Origin: F23-B02 sp963590435
Lineage (GTDB): Bacteria > Bacillota > Clostridia > Oscillospirales > Oscillospiraceae
Direction of reading: 5' to 3'
DNA: 35,340 nucleotides
Assembly: GCA_963590435.1 (NCBI GenBank)
Contig: CAVAPG010000002.1
Coordinates: 1 to 35,340, forward strand
This document shows positions 1 through 7,225 of this stretch, one piece after another; positions within the stretch are counted from its first letter, which is position 1, and each line of letters begins with the position of its first letter. The notes under the pieces were generated by a model that saw nothing but the letters and a program-made list of their open reading frames with translations, was not told where the DNA came from and did no database searches. Both the position numbers and the translations under genes were made by a program.

Positions 1-63
1 TCACGAAAAGAAATTATATACCGCGGGGCTTTGTTTTGTCAAACGCTTTATAAGCCTGTCAGA

Positions 64-85
64 CGAAATTCACTTACGAATTTCG
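64..85 (-). terminator. Stem-loop after the DUF2798-like gene
   Basis: A perfect 8-bp inverted repeat (CGAAATTC / GAATTTCG) with a 6-nt loop lies 18 nt beyond the stop of the minus-strand membrane-protein gene. No U-tract follows on the minus strand, so it may stabilise the 3' end rather than terminate. Nothing else is recognised in positions 1-103. Confidence 0.35.
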
Positions 86-103
86 CTGTGTTATTCTTCG
101 GTA

Positions 104-553
104 TCAGGCAAGGACTTTGCTTACCTTGAAAGAGAACGGAGCAACAATAATCATCTGAATCGGCATTGCGATTGTGAAATTGTACGGAAGGTATTTAAAG
201 AAGTCGGCAACTCCGGCTGAGCCGTGCAGACCGGATGCAAAAACGGAGAAGATTGTCATTGCAACGGTCATGAATATCACCATGCAGAAGCGCAGTATGA
301 AAACCTTATGACGCTCGCTGTCGCCTTCGGCGCAAACAGAACCGACAATACGGCGCGAAAGCGGAGTGCAGATGCACAGGTCGCATATAATGCCTACGAG
401 GAAGCCCAGCGGAAGGCGCTTAAGAGCAAGCAGCCATGCTTCGCCAGAAAAATACCCGAGGCGTACATCTGTATTGAGAACGGCCATTATATAGATCATT
501 ATAAGGCTCATAATAACACTCAGCATAATTCCTTGTTTTTTATCAGTTGGCAT
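104..553 (-). CDS. DUF2798-type small membrane protein, two repeats
   Basis: The product is a 149-residue integral membrane protein. Two similar halves are visible: residues about 8-70 and 85-147, each a hydrophobic helix, a short loop with Gly/Phe, a second helix, and a Pro followed by basic residues (TPLSRR; APFSFK). This is how the DUF2798 family looks (about 70 residues per unit), here as a tandem pair; molecular function is unknown. The start at 553 is chosen because GGAGG sits 8 nt upstream. An ATG 23 codons further upstream lies inside a terminator hairpin and has no ribosome binding site. The gene appears to be transcribed alone, from a promoter at 654-683 through a leader terminator at 592-634, which suggests attenuation. 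The family call is from pattern memory and is moderately sure. Confidence 0.7.
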   Translation of the reverse strand: MPTDKKQGIMLSVIMSLIMIYIMAVLNTDVRLGYFSGEAWLLALKRLPLGFLVGIICDLCICTPLSRRIVGSVCAEGDSERHKVFILRFCMVIFMTVAMTIFSVFASGLHGSAGVADFFKYLPYNFTIAMPIQMIIVAPFSFKVSKVLA

Positions 554-591
554 AATTTTATCCTCCGATGTGAAATAAAAATGGGAAAAAA

Positions 592-634
592 GGGCAGAAA
601 AAGTCATCTGCCCGTCAGACATTGGGCAGATGAC
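592..634 (-). terminator. Rho-independent terminator, possible leader attenuator
   Basis: On the minus strand an 11-bp perfect stem (GTCATCTGCCC / GGGCAGATGAC, loop 614-623) is followed by T5, then CTGCCC, then T6. It lies about 145 nt after the second binding-protein gene and so can end the amino-acid ABC operon. It also lies between a good minus-strand promoter (654-683) and the DUF2798-like gene. The trailing CTGCCC repeats the stem's left arm and could pair with the same GGGCAG, giving a second, competing hairpin that is itself followed by a U-tract. Confidence 0.75.
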
Positions 635-653
635 ATTTATTGTCCATGATTGA

Positions 654-683
654 ATTATATCAAAATCTTTCTTTTTTTGTCAT
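654..683 (-). promoter_or_regulatory. Sigma-A-type promoter for the DUF2798-like gene
   Basis: On the minus strand the -35 is ATGACA (678-683), the spacer is 18 nt and A-rich, and the -10 is a perfect TATAAT (654-659). A start near 647 would place the terminator hairpin at 592-634 within the 5' leader of the downstream gene. Confidence 0.5.
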
Positions 684-779
684 AGTTTTTTTGACCAAAG
701 ATTTTTCCCGGCGTTGGAAGCACCATGCGCAAATTGCCCCGCTCAAATAAGCTGTTTTGACAGTTTGCAATCGAGTGTA

Positions 780-1562
780 TTAATGCGTATTGAAGTATTC
801 GACAGCCGCTTTATTTGTCAATATAAGATCGCAGTCGCCGCTGTCAAGTGCGTTAAAGAACTCGGTTGCACCGCCGTTTATGCGCGTTATCTGACCGAGT
901 TTGCGGCTGACTGATCCATTGTCATTGATTATATCGAGCGCAGACTGCGTTGTGCTTATATACAGCTGCTTATCTCTCAGAGAGCTTGATTCGCTCCCTT
1001 TGCCTGCAATAACAATATCAGTCGAAGCATATGTTGTAAGTATGGTGTAGTCTGCACTTTCCGTGTCAAGTGCAACGCCGCCCCATGCGCAGTCAATATT
1101 GCCGGAATTTAATTCAATATAAGCGTCCTCGGAGTGTATGGGCTGAATTTTAAGCACCCAGCCGAGCTTTTCGCACACTTTGTTTGCAAGGTCAATATCA
1201 AAGCCGACATAATCATCTCCGCTTGAAAAACACAACGGAGTCGACTCGGCATCAACGCCTATTATAAATGTGCGCTCCTCGATATACCCAAGCTCATCCA
1301 GAGCATCTTTTTTTGACGGGAAATCGACTGCACTGCTGCTGCCGAACCATTGCGTGCTCAGATCATCGATAACCCCTTCGTAGGACAGCTCCTTGAGCGC
1401 TTTGTCAATATAGTGATATGTCGAATCACCGTTTCTGAATCCTATAGAATATTCCTGCGAGCCGAGCGTTTTAATGACTTTATATTTTCCTTCACTGCCG
1501 CAGGCACACAAGCTTATAAGCATTGCAAGTGCCGTCAGCAGACATAATAATCTTTTCCTCAT
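780..1562 (-). CDS. Amino-acid binding lipoprotein, circularly permuted fold
   Basis: A 260-residue solute-binding lipoprotein of the SBP_bac_3 (polar amino-acid) family. Residues 1-20 are a lipoprotein signal with lipobox L-C-A-C (lipid Cys21). Residues 26-74 match the segment that normally ends such proteins: compare QEYSIGFRNGD and QWFG here with EQYGIAFRSGD near residue 230 of the neighbouring protein. A linker (75-97) leads to the usual beginning of the family (IIGVD, then GFDIDLA near 120-126), then lobe 2, and the protein stops at DLILTNKAAVEYF where relatives go on into that C-terminal segment. All parts of the fold therefore seem present but reordered. It is last in the ABC/racemase operon, 60 nt after the racemase gene. 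The RBS is weak (GGTAG). It presumably binds a ligand outside the membrane; the ligand is unknown. A remnant of a tandem fusion is the alternative. Confidence 0.85.
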   Translation of the reverse strand: MRKRLLCLLTALAMLISLCACGSEGKYKVIKTLGSQEYSIGFRNGDSTYHYIDKALKELSYEGVIDDLSTQWFGSSSAVDFPSKKDALDELGYIEERTFIIGVDAESTPLCFSSGDDYVGFDIDLANKVCEKLGWVLKIQPIHSEDAYIELNSGNIDCAWGGVALDTESADYTILTTYASTDIVIAGKGSESSSLRDKQLYISTTQSALDIINDNGSVSRKLGQITRINGGATEFFNALDSGDCDLILTNKAAVEYFNTH

Positions 1563-1622
1563 AAGGAATCTACCGCCTTCCAGACTGAATAATACGCGAA
1601 AAATATTAAAAAATCAAGAATA

Positions 1623-2438
1623 TCAGTCAATAATGACGGAAAAACAATCCCGGATTTTTGCACTGCCGCTTAAAGTCAGCGAGCAGACCTGTGAACCGGA
1701 GTATGCTGCGGATGCCGACAGCTCTCCGCGAGGCTCTTTAAGACATACATCGGCATGTTCGCCGTCAAGCTCAGCCAAATAGGCGGCAACTGCAGATGTT
1801 CCGCTTGCACAGGAGCCTTCCCATACCGCCGTGTTCGTAGATGCGACATAAACAAGAGGAGTGAGAGTACTATTCGCTTTATCAAAAAACATCAGCCCCA
1901 GTGCATCGGCGTTAATCTGACGGCACCATGAGCCTATCATGCGCTCGGCATCCTCACGGGAAAGTGTGCCTGTCGGCACTATGGCATGGCTTATGCCGGT
2001 GAAGCGCACCACAGTCAAGTTATAACTTTCAAAACCGTCCATGAAACAGCAATCGTATATCGCTTCCGGAAGCGGCATGTTGACCTCACCGTCGAAGCAA
2101 TCGACATCAGTCATAGATCCGACTATTTTCACAGGTTCAATTGCGCCGGAGACGCTGAGCATAATTTCATATCCGATACCGACCGCAGCTGCTGAGCTTT
2201 TCAGCACGACAGCCGCAGCTGAAAGCGATGCATTCCCGCAAAACTCTCCACCCATCATCTGCAGATGAGCACAACAGCCGGTGCTTTCTGATTTTTCTAT
2301 AAATCCGACCTGCTCCACCTGAGCATCATGGGCCATGATTTCCGCGGCAACCCGGCTCTGAAGCTCACGCGGCACATAGCTGTCGGAGATTGCGGTTATA
2401 TTTCCCGATGGATCTATCTTAGTACAATTAATTTTCAT
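1623..2438 (-). CDS. DapF-fold amino-acid racemase, CntK (histidine racemase)-like
   Basis: A 271-residue cofactor-independent epimerase/racemase of the diaminopimelate epimerase fold. The two catalytic cysteines are visible: Cys67 in EFCGNAS and Cys210 in WEGSCASGTSA. The flanking signatures (PSGN at 11-14, EQVGFIE at 42-48, FCGNA, LMFFD, VWEGSC) resemble Staphylococcus CntK, the histidine racemase of staphylopine synthesis, more than true DapF, whose motifs are CGNGxRC and CGSG. I infer a two-base racemase acting on a free L- or D-amino acid in the cytoplasm; the substrate could be histidine but is not proven. Its start overlaps the stop of the ABC ATPase gene by 4 nt (ATGA), so it is translationally coupled to amino-acid import. 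No CntL- or CntM-like gene is in the window, so metallophore synthesis is not supported. Confidence 0.75.
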   Translation of the reverse strand: MKINCTKIDPSGNITAISDSYVPRELQSRVAAEIMAHDAQVEQVGFIEKSESTGCCAHLQMMGGEFCGNASLSAAAVVLKSSAAAVGIGYEIMLSVSGAIEPVKIVGSMTDVDCFDGEVNMPLPEAIYDCCFMDGFESYNLTVVRFTGISHAIVPTGTLSREDAERMIGSWCRQINADALGLMFFDKANSTLTPLVYVASTNTAVWEGSCASGTSAVAAYLAELDGEHADVCLKEPRGELSASAAYSGSQVCSLTLSGSAKIRDCFSVIID

Positions 2439-3205
2439 GACTGTCCGTAATTTTTAAGAAACTGCTTTGTGCGCTCCATTTTGGGCGCGCCGAATACATC
2501 TTCCGGATTGCCCTGCTCAACAATGACTCCGCCGTCCATAAATATTACGCGATCAGATACCGCTCGTGCAAAAGCCATTTCGTGCGTTACAATCACCATT
2601 GTCATGTGCTCCTCGGCGAGCTTTTTTATAACTTTAAGCACCTCGCCGGTAAGCTCGGGATCAAGGGCGCTGGTCGGCTCGTCAAAAAACAGAATTTGCG
2701 GATCCATTGCGAGTGCTCGAGCTATTGCAACTCGCTGCTGCTGACCGCCGGAGAGCTGGCAGGGATAAGCATCGGCTTTATCTTCAAGATTCATTTTTCT
2801 GAGAAGCTCCATAGCCTTCTCACGAGCTTCGTTCTTACTGCGCCCAAGCACGTTTATCTGCGGATCCATAAGGTTTTTCAATACGCTGTAGTGGGGGAAA
2901 AGGTTGAAGTTCTGAAATACAAGACCGAAAATTCCGCGTATTTTTTTCAGTTCGGCTTTATCGGAATAAACCGATTTGCCGTTGGGACCGATTTTTGCGG
3001 CATATTCTCCCGAATATATAAGTTCGCCGCTGTCCATTTCGGTAAGAAGGGTGGCGCACCTCAAAAGCGTAGATTTGCCGGAACCGGAAGGCCCGATGAT
3101 TGAAACCACCTCGCCCTTGGATACGCTGAGACTTATATCCTTCAGGACATGCAGAGAAGCGTTGTTAAAACTTTTCTTTATATTGTTTATTTCCAATACC
3201 TTCAT
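2435..3205 (-). CDS. Polar amino-acid ABC transporter ATP-binding protein
   Basis: A 256-residue ABC ATPase of the GlnQ/HisP class that powers amino-acid import together with the adjacent permease. Walker A GPSGSGKST is at 38-46, the Q-loop near 98 (VFQNFNLF), signature LSGGQ at 151-155, Walker B ILFFDEP at 171-177, the D-loop SALDPE follows, and the switch histidine is in IVTHE. Length is normal for the family. A short insertion near residues 60-88 precedes the Q-loop. The gene starts 16 nt after the permease gene, and its stop overlaps the racemase start. Substrate cannot be read from the ATPase. Confidence 0.95.
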   Translation of the reverse strand: MKVLEINNIKKSFNNASLHVLKDISLSVSKGEVVSIIGPSGSGKSTLLRCATLLTEMDSGELIYSGEYAAKIGPNGKSVYSDKAELKKIRGIFGLVFQNFNLFPHYSVLKNLMDPQINVLGRSKNEAREKAMELLRKMNLEDKADAYPCQLSGGQQQRVAIARALAMDPQILFFDEPTSALDPELTGEVLKVIKKLAEEHMTMVIVTHEMAFARAVSDRVIFMDGGVIVEQGNPEDVFGAPKMERTKQFLKNYGQS

Positions 3206-3221
3206 CGTGCAAATCCTCCTT

Positions 3222-3869
3222 TTATTGATAGTAGCTCATCGATTTTTCGGCTTTTCCCATTACAAAGTCAACGATAGCGTTAAACAGGAAATAGAACACG
3301 CCCGCAACAACAAAGGGAACAAAGCTTGTCTGCGAGTTTGCAATTTGCTTGCCGATTGTGAACATCTCAACATAGGAAACCGTAAATGCAAGTGATGTAT
3401 CCTTAACAAGCGTAACAACCTCGTTTGTTATGCTCGGCATGATGCGCTTTATAACTTGCGGAAGGATTATGCGGAAAAAGGTCTGCACTTTTGAATAGCC
3501 GAGTATCTCGGCTGCTTCGTACTGACCTGCAGGGATGGATTCAATGCCGCTGCGGTATATTTCCGCAAAATATGCGGCGTAGTTTATGGCAAAAGCTATG
3601 ACCACGGGAATCAGTTTATTTTTAGAAACAGAAAGATGAAACAGATAATAAGGTCCGTATGTTACGGCAATAAGCTGAAGCATCAGCGGAGTGCCTCGAA
3701 GCACGGATATGACGGCGCGTGTGAAATTGGAAATGATTTTGCTTTTGCTCATTCTCAGAAGAGCCACAGCCATGCCGAGAGGAAGGGAAAACAGCAGCGT
3801 CAGAAAGAATATTGCGCAGGTGCCGCCCATACCCTCGAACATAAGATTTATCATAGTTGTCAGATTCAT
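3222..3869 (-). CDS. Polar amino-acid ABC transporter permease
   Basis: A 215-residue inner-membrane permease of the HisM/GlnP type, probably working as a homodimer because it is the only permease gene in the operon. Several hydrophobic helices are visible, and the cytoplasmic coupling (EAA) loop is seen in EIYRSGIESIPAGQYEAAE followed by ILG and a RIILPQ end. The start at 3869 is chosen over one nine codons upstream because TGAGGATATCT precedes that ATG and the extension is neither hydrophobic nor preceded by a ribosome binding site. It follows the first binding-protein gene after an 81-nt spacer that holds a strong hairpin. Confidence 0.93.
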   Translation of the reverse strand: MNLTTMINLMFEGMGGTCAIFFLTLLFSLPLGMAVALLRMSKSKIISNFTRAVISVLRGTPLMLQLIAVTYGPYYLFHLSVSKNKLIPVVIAFAINYAAYFAEIYRSGIESIPAGQYEAAEILGYSKVQTFFRIILPQVIKRIMPSITNEVVTLVKDTSLAFTVSYVEMFTIGKQIANSQTSFVPFVVAGVFYFLFNAIVDFVMGKAEKSMSYYQ

Positions 3870-3895
3870 AGATATCCTCACTTGAAGCGCACACA

Positions 3896-3924
3896 TTCCC
3901 GAAGGTGCGGCGCACCTTCGGGAA
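3896..3924 (-). terminator. Intercistronic stem-loop between binding-protein and permease genes
   Basis: A perfect 14-bp inverted repeat (TTCCCGAAGGTGCG / CGCACCTTCGGGAA) with essentially no loop, so the real loop is 3-5 nt, fills the spacer between the two genes. There is no U-tract on the minus strand. A partial terminator or mRNA-stabilising element that sets a high ratio of binding protein to permease is the likely role. Confidence 0.7.
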
Positions 3925-3950
3925 AAGTACGGATTTTATATTATGGCTTA

Positions 3951-4772
3951 TTATTTGTTAAGAAAGATGAGATTGTTTTCAATGTCGGGGTACTTGTCGG
4001 CAATTGTCTTATATGTGCCGTTTTCAACAAGCTGATCAATTGCGTCCTGAATCTGGTCGCACAGATCCTGATCGCCGGAACGGAACGCAATGCCGTACTG
4101 CTCGGCGCCGAGGTTCTCATCGATGATAGAGAAGCCTTCATTTTCAGCAACATAGGAGGCTGCAACGGGGTAGTCAACAAATACTGCGTCAACACTGCCG
4201 CCGTCAAGCTCTGTGAAGCAGCTGAGGAAGCTGTTGCAGGTAACAACATTACCGAAGCTTGCCTTGAGATCAGCAAGGTCGCCATCGAGGAGGCTCTCAC
4301 CGGAGGTGCCGAGCTGAACTGCTACTGTCTTGCCGGCAAGGTCCTTGGAGCTTGAGTATCCGCTGTCTGACTTTACGAGGAGAACCTGGGTGTTGTCGTA
4401 GTAGGGATCGGAGATAACATATCCGGCCTCTTTCATCGAATCAAGGATGGTCATGCCGGCCCAGATGCAGTCGCATTCATTGCTGTCGAGCTGAACGAGC
4501 TTCTGATCCCAGTTGAGAGCGAAGAACTCAATGTTCCAGCCAAGCAGGTCACATACGGCACGGGCTACTTCAACATCAAAACCGGTGTACTCGCCGTCAT
4601 CACCCATGTAGGCGTAGGGGGGATATTCGGGATCAATGCCAACTACAAGAGTTTTAACATCATCGTTTGCGGTGCTCTTGTCGTCACTGTTGTCGTTGGT
4701 GTCGGTGCTTCCGCAGGCACACAGTGCAAATACCATTGCCAGCGCCAGCAGCATTGCGATAATTCGTTTCAT
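3951..4772 (-). CDS. Amino-acid ABC transporter substrate-binding lipoprotein
   Basis: A 273-residue SBP_bac_3 protein in the normal segment order, first gene of the operon. The signal peptide ends in lipobox L-C-A-C (Cys20). A low-complexity Asp/Asn/Ser linker runs to about residue 40. Lobe 1 begins VVGIDPEYPPYAY and contains YTGFDVE. Lobe 2 runs to about 220, and the C-terminal return to lobe 1 includes EQYGIAFRSGD. At the place where HisJ/GlnH relatives have the T-x-x-R arginine that holds the ligand carboxylate, this protein reads TILDSMKEAG, without Arg. The ligand may therefore be bound differently. The start at 4772 has GGAGG 8 nt upstream; an in-frame TTG five codons earlier overlaps that ribosome binding site and was rejected. 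Confidence 0.95.
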   Translation of the reverse strand: MKRIIAMLLALAMVFALCACGSTDTNDNSDDKSTANDDVKTLVVGIDPEYPPYAYMGDDGEYTGFDVEVARAVCDLLGWNIEFFALNWDQKLVQLDSNECDCIWAGMTILDSMKEAGYVISDPYYDNTQVLLVKSDSGYSSSKDLAGKTVAVQLGTSGESLLDGDLADLKASFGNVVTCNSFLSCFTELDGGSVDAVFVDYPVAASYVAENEGFSIIDENLGAEQYGIAFRSGDQDLCDQIQDAIDQLVENGTYKTIADKYPDIENNLIFLNK

Positions 4773-4825
4773 TTTTCTTTCCTCCAAAATGTGTGTTTAA
4801 GTTATTAGTTTGTTATCACACTGCT

Positions 4826-4853
4826 ATAATAACACATTAGCGAAATAAAGCAA
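4826..4853 (-). promoter_or_regulatory. Likely promoter of the amino-acid ABC/racemase operon
   Basis: On the minus strand TTGCTT (4848-4853), a 16-nt spacer and TATTAT (4826-4831) precede the first gene by about 50 nt. No T-box or riboswitch-like structure is evident in the short leader. Confidence 0.45.
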
Positions 4854-4865
4854 GACCTTTTTGAA

Positions 4866-4898
4866 TAAACCGCTGTGCATTTACTGCACAGCGGTTTA
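4866..4898 (-). terminator. Terminator-like hairpin downstream of the 707-residue lipoprotein gene
   Basis: A perfect 14-bp stem (TAAACCGCTGTGCA / TGCACAGCGGTTTA) with a 5-nt loop, followed on the minus strand by TTC and an A-rich stretch. The U-tract is weak. It is the second of two tandem stem-loops beyond the lipoprotein stop and separates that gene from the ABC operon promoter. Confidence 0.55.
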
Positions 4899-4921
4899 TG
4901 GCGTAATCGTTACAGTGAAAT

Positions 4922-4948
4922 CGGAGCGCAATTCAATTATGCGCTCCG
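4922..4948 (-). terminator. First of two tandem stem-loops after the lipoprotein gene
   Basis: A 9-bp perfect GC-rich stem (CGGAGCGCA / TGCGCTCCG) with an AT-rich 9-nt loop sits 7 nt beyond the stop at 4955. ATTTC follows on the minus strand, so termination alone would be weak; it probably works with the hairpin at 4866-4898. Confidence 0.5.
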
Positions 4949-4954
4949 GTTTTA

Positions 4955-7078
4955 TCAGTCCTTATATGGAAGGGAAGAGAAGTAGCTTGTGTCGGTCTGA
5001 CCGCCGATTGTCCAGCCCGAGCCGGAGTTGGCAATCGGAATAGAGCCGGTAAAGCCACCGTCGGTAACAAAGTTTATAACAGAACTCCCGTCGGTAGACG
5101 TAAAGCGCAGCTTAGTTCCGGAGGAAAGTAAACTTCCGTTTGAAAGGGTTATGCTCTTTGATGTGGTGACATATGTGCTGTTGTTATCAAAAACCATCTC
5201 GCCCTCAGCCTTGGAATAACTTTTGTCTGACATGGTGTAAACATTTTTTACATTATATGTTCCGAGAATATTTACTTCGGTATCCAGTACGAGCTTGCCG
5301 TCGGAGAACTCTTTTATCATTCCTTCGGCGTAGCTTTGACTGTTAAACAGGGCAAGGTGCAGAGGCTGACTTTCACCGGAGGAGTAGAGGGCAGCGCATG
5401 TGATGTTGTTGCCGCTTGCATCCGTGCCATCGAGATATATCTCGCGCACGCCATCTCCGTCAAGGTCATACAGACGTATGCTGTTTATGCTTTTTATACC
5501 CGTCGTCACATCAAAGTTGCTGTCATTTGCTTCAATGCTCAAAACCGTCAGACCCTGTGAATCGGTCGAAATGCTTAAGGTTTCTTCCTTGTTGTCACCG
5601 TCGATATCGCTGCTGTACGGCAGGCGAGAGGTTATCAGGGTTCCGGCACCGGCGTTCGGGTTAGTTACGCTGACAGCACCGTTCTCGTCGAGTGCAAGCA
5701 GTCGCGTTTCACGGGTTCCGTCGCCAAGCGTGAAGCGCACAACCATGGAGGGACTCGTTCCGGTAAGTTCGGTGTTGACCGCAAGAGCCGCACCGTCGGA
5801 TATATCGCTGCAGGCAAGCACCTGTTTCGTGAGCGAATATGTGTTGCTTCCTGAATTGTAGCTTATCGTGTAGATATCGAGGTCATATATATTGCCGCTT
5901 GCCGTCAGCAAAAGAGACTTAATGTCGGACGAGGCTTCACTTCCGAGCATTGTGAGATTGTCGTTGTCGTTTTCAGAGGCAAATACAACATTTATATCTC
6001 CCTCACCGCCGTCACGGTCATCAGAGGGGATATACTTTTCGTCTATAACGCCATTAAGATCGTCATACGATACCGTGAATTCGTAAAATCCGGCTTCAGC
6101 ATCGGCAATTTCACCGGGGTTTGCAATTATTACAATACCGTCAGAAGACAGATACCAATGTCCGTCGGACACGAGAGACTTGATTGTGTCAGAGTAGCCT
6201 TCATTGAAGAAAATGTTTTCGTATTTTGAGTCTTCGGTGAATGATATGAGAATTTTTTCGGAGACAGTGTTGACTATCTTCTCGCTGCTTTCACCGAGAT
6301 CTGAAAGCTTAAGCTCTTCACCGGTCTGGGAATTGAAGACCGTGCCGCTTATATTAAGCGTATCCGCTGTGCCGAGAGAAGCTCTGTCAACAACGCGAAG
6401 TGAAACGACTGCACTGTCTGTGCGCTCGGTTCTTATTGTGCGCCGCATGGAAAATGCACTTAAACCGCTTGCGGTTCCGTCGCCGATGTTCTGAGTATAA
6501 AGCCCGTAATTGGACTGATATGTCTCGGTGCTGTATTTGGCGGCCATTGAACTGAGCGTCTCATTTATCGCGTCCGCGGCTTCGCTGCGCTGTGACATAA
6601 ATACGGTGGGGGACATGTACCACACTCCGTCCTCACCGGCCAGCGTCGTCATCTCAACGACAACATCGCCGCAGTTTCCCGCATTCGCATTGATAATCTT
6701 ATGGTCGGCGGTTACCGTGATATCAATGCGGGCGTTATTCGAAAAGTCGTCGACAAAAGATTTTGAAGCGAGAATATTAAGATCCTTGTCATAAATACAA
6801 ATGCTGTATTCAATATCGGCATTCTCCGTGCTTTCGGCTTTGTCACCGGCAAAATCAAAATGAATGACGGTTCCGGATGCAATTGCCTTATCCTCGTCCG
6901 CATTTTTGAACGAATCAGAACCATCCTCGGTTCCGCAGGACACGGTGAAAACATCGTCGGCCTGCATAGTAATATATACGCCGCACTCGCGCTCCTGGTC
7001 ATTGCCGTCATTTTTGCCGCATGCGCACAGCGACAGAATGCAGCACAGAGCCAATGCTATAGCTGAAAATCTGCGCAT
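4955..7078 (-). CDS. Large lipoprotein with DUF3298/RsiV-like and FG-GAP-like regions
   Basis: A 707-residue extracytoplasmic lipoprotein (signal with lipobox L-C-A-C, Cys20). Residues about 25-170 form a beta-rich region with no family I recognise. Residues about 180-345 look like the DUF4163/DUF3298 module of RsiV/PdaC-type proteins: SAVVSLRVV, then FNSQTGEELKLSDL, a helix (EKIVNTVSEKI), and IVIIANPGEIA. The C-terminal half carries acidic D-x-D-x-D motifs (SSDIDGDNKEE, YDLDGDGVREIY) typical of calcium-binding FG-GAP/VCBS beta-propeller blades, and a glycine/serine-rich tail. It may bind a cell-wall polymer or sense an envelope ligand, but no enzymatic residues are evident. It is a single gene between terminators, with no sigma-factor gene beside it to support an RsiV role. 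Confidence 0.8.
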   Translation of the reverse strand: MRRFSAIALALCCILSLCACGKNDGNDQERECGVYITMQADDVFTVSCGTEDGSDSFKNADEDKAIASGTVIHFDFAGDKAESTENADIEYSICIYDKDLNILASKSFVDDFSNNARIDITVTADHKIINANAGNCGDVVVEMTTLAGEDGVWYMSPTVFMSQRSEAADAINETLSSMAAKYSTETYQSNYGLYTQNIGDGTASGLSAFSMRRTIRTERTDSAVVSLRVVDRASLGTADTLNISGTVFNSQTGEELKLSDLGESSEKIVNTVSEKILISFTEDSKYENIFFNEGYSDTIKSLVSDGHWYLSSDGIVIIANPGEIADAEAGFYEFTVSYDDLNGVIDEKYIPSDDRDGGEGDINVVFASENDNDNLTMLGSEASSDIKSLLLTASGNIYDLDIYTISYNSGSNTYSLTKQVLACSDISDGAALAVNTELTGTSPSMVVRFTLGDGTRETRLLALDENGAVSVTNPNAGAGTLITSRLPYSSDIDGDNKEETLSISTDSQGLTVLSIEANDSNFDVTTGIKSINSIRLYDLDGDGVREIYLDGTDASGNNITCAALYSSGESQPLHLALFNSQSYAEGMIKEFSDGKLVLDTEVNILGTYNVKNVYTMSDKSYSKAEGEMVFDNNSTYVTTSKSITLSNGSLLSSGTKLRFTSTDGSSVINFVTDGGFTGSIPIANSGSGWTIGGQTDTSYFSSLPYKD

Positions 7079-7178
7079 ATTGTTATCAACTCCTTACTGA
7101 AACTACAGTATAACATGCCTGCGCGCCAAAATCCACAGCCTGCAAAATTGTTTATAAAATCGTAAAAAAGTAAAATAA

Positions 7179-7206
7179 TTTCCGCCTGCACTGCTGCAGA
7201 CGGAAA
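7179..7206 (-). terminator. Terminator of obg
   Basis: A 12-bp stem with one G-U pair (7179-7190 with 7195-7206, loop 7191-7194), followed on the minus strand by TTATTTTAC and T6. It lies 19 nt beyond the obg stop. Confidence 0.75.
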
Positions 7207-7225
7207 TTTCGTGCCGATTAGATTA

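Noticed and set aside
780..1562. Truncated or frameshifted binding-protein pseudogene
   Set aside because: The frame is intact from signal peptide to stop, and every fold segment is present once. The sequence after the stop does not encode the missing C-terminal part in any frame I read.
1623..2438. True diaminopimelate epimerase (dapF)
   Set aside because: The cysteine motifs are FCGNAS and SCASGTSA rather than CGNGxRC and CGSG, and the flanking motifs match CntK-type racemases better. The neighbours are transport genes, not lysine genes.
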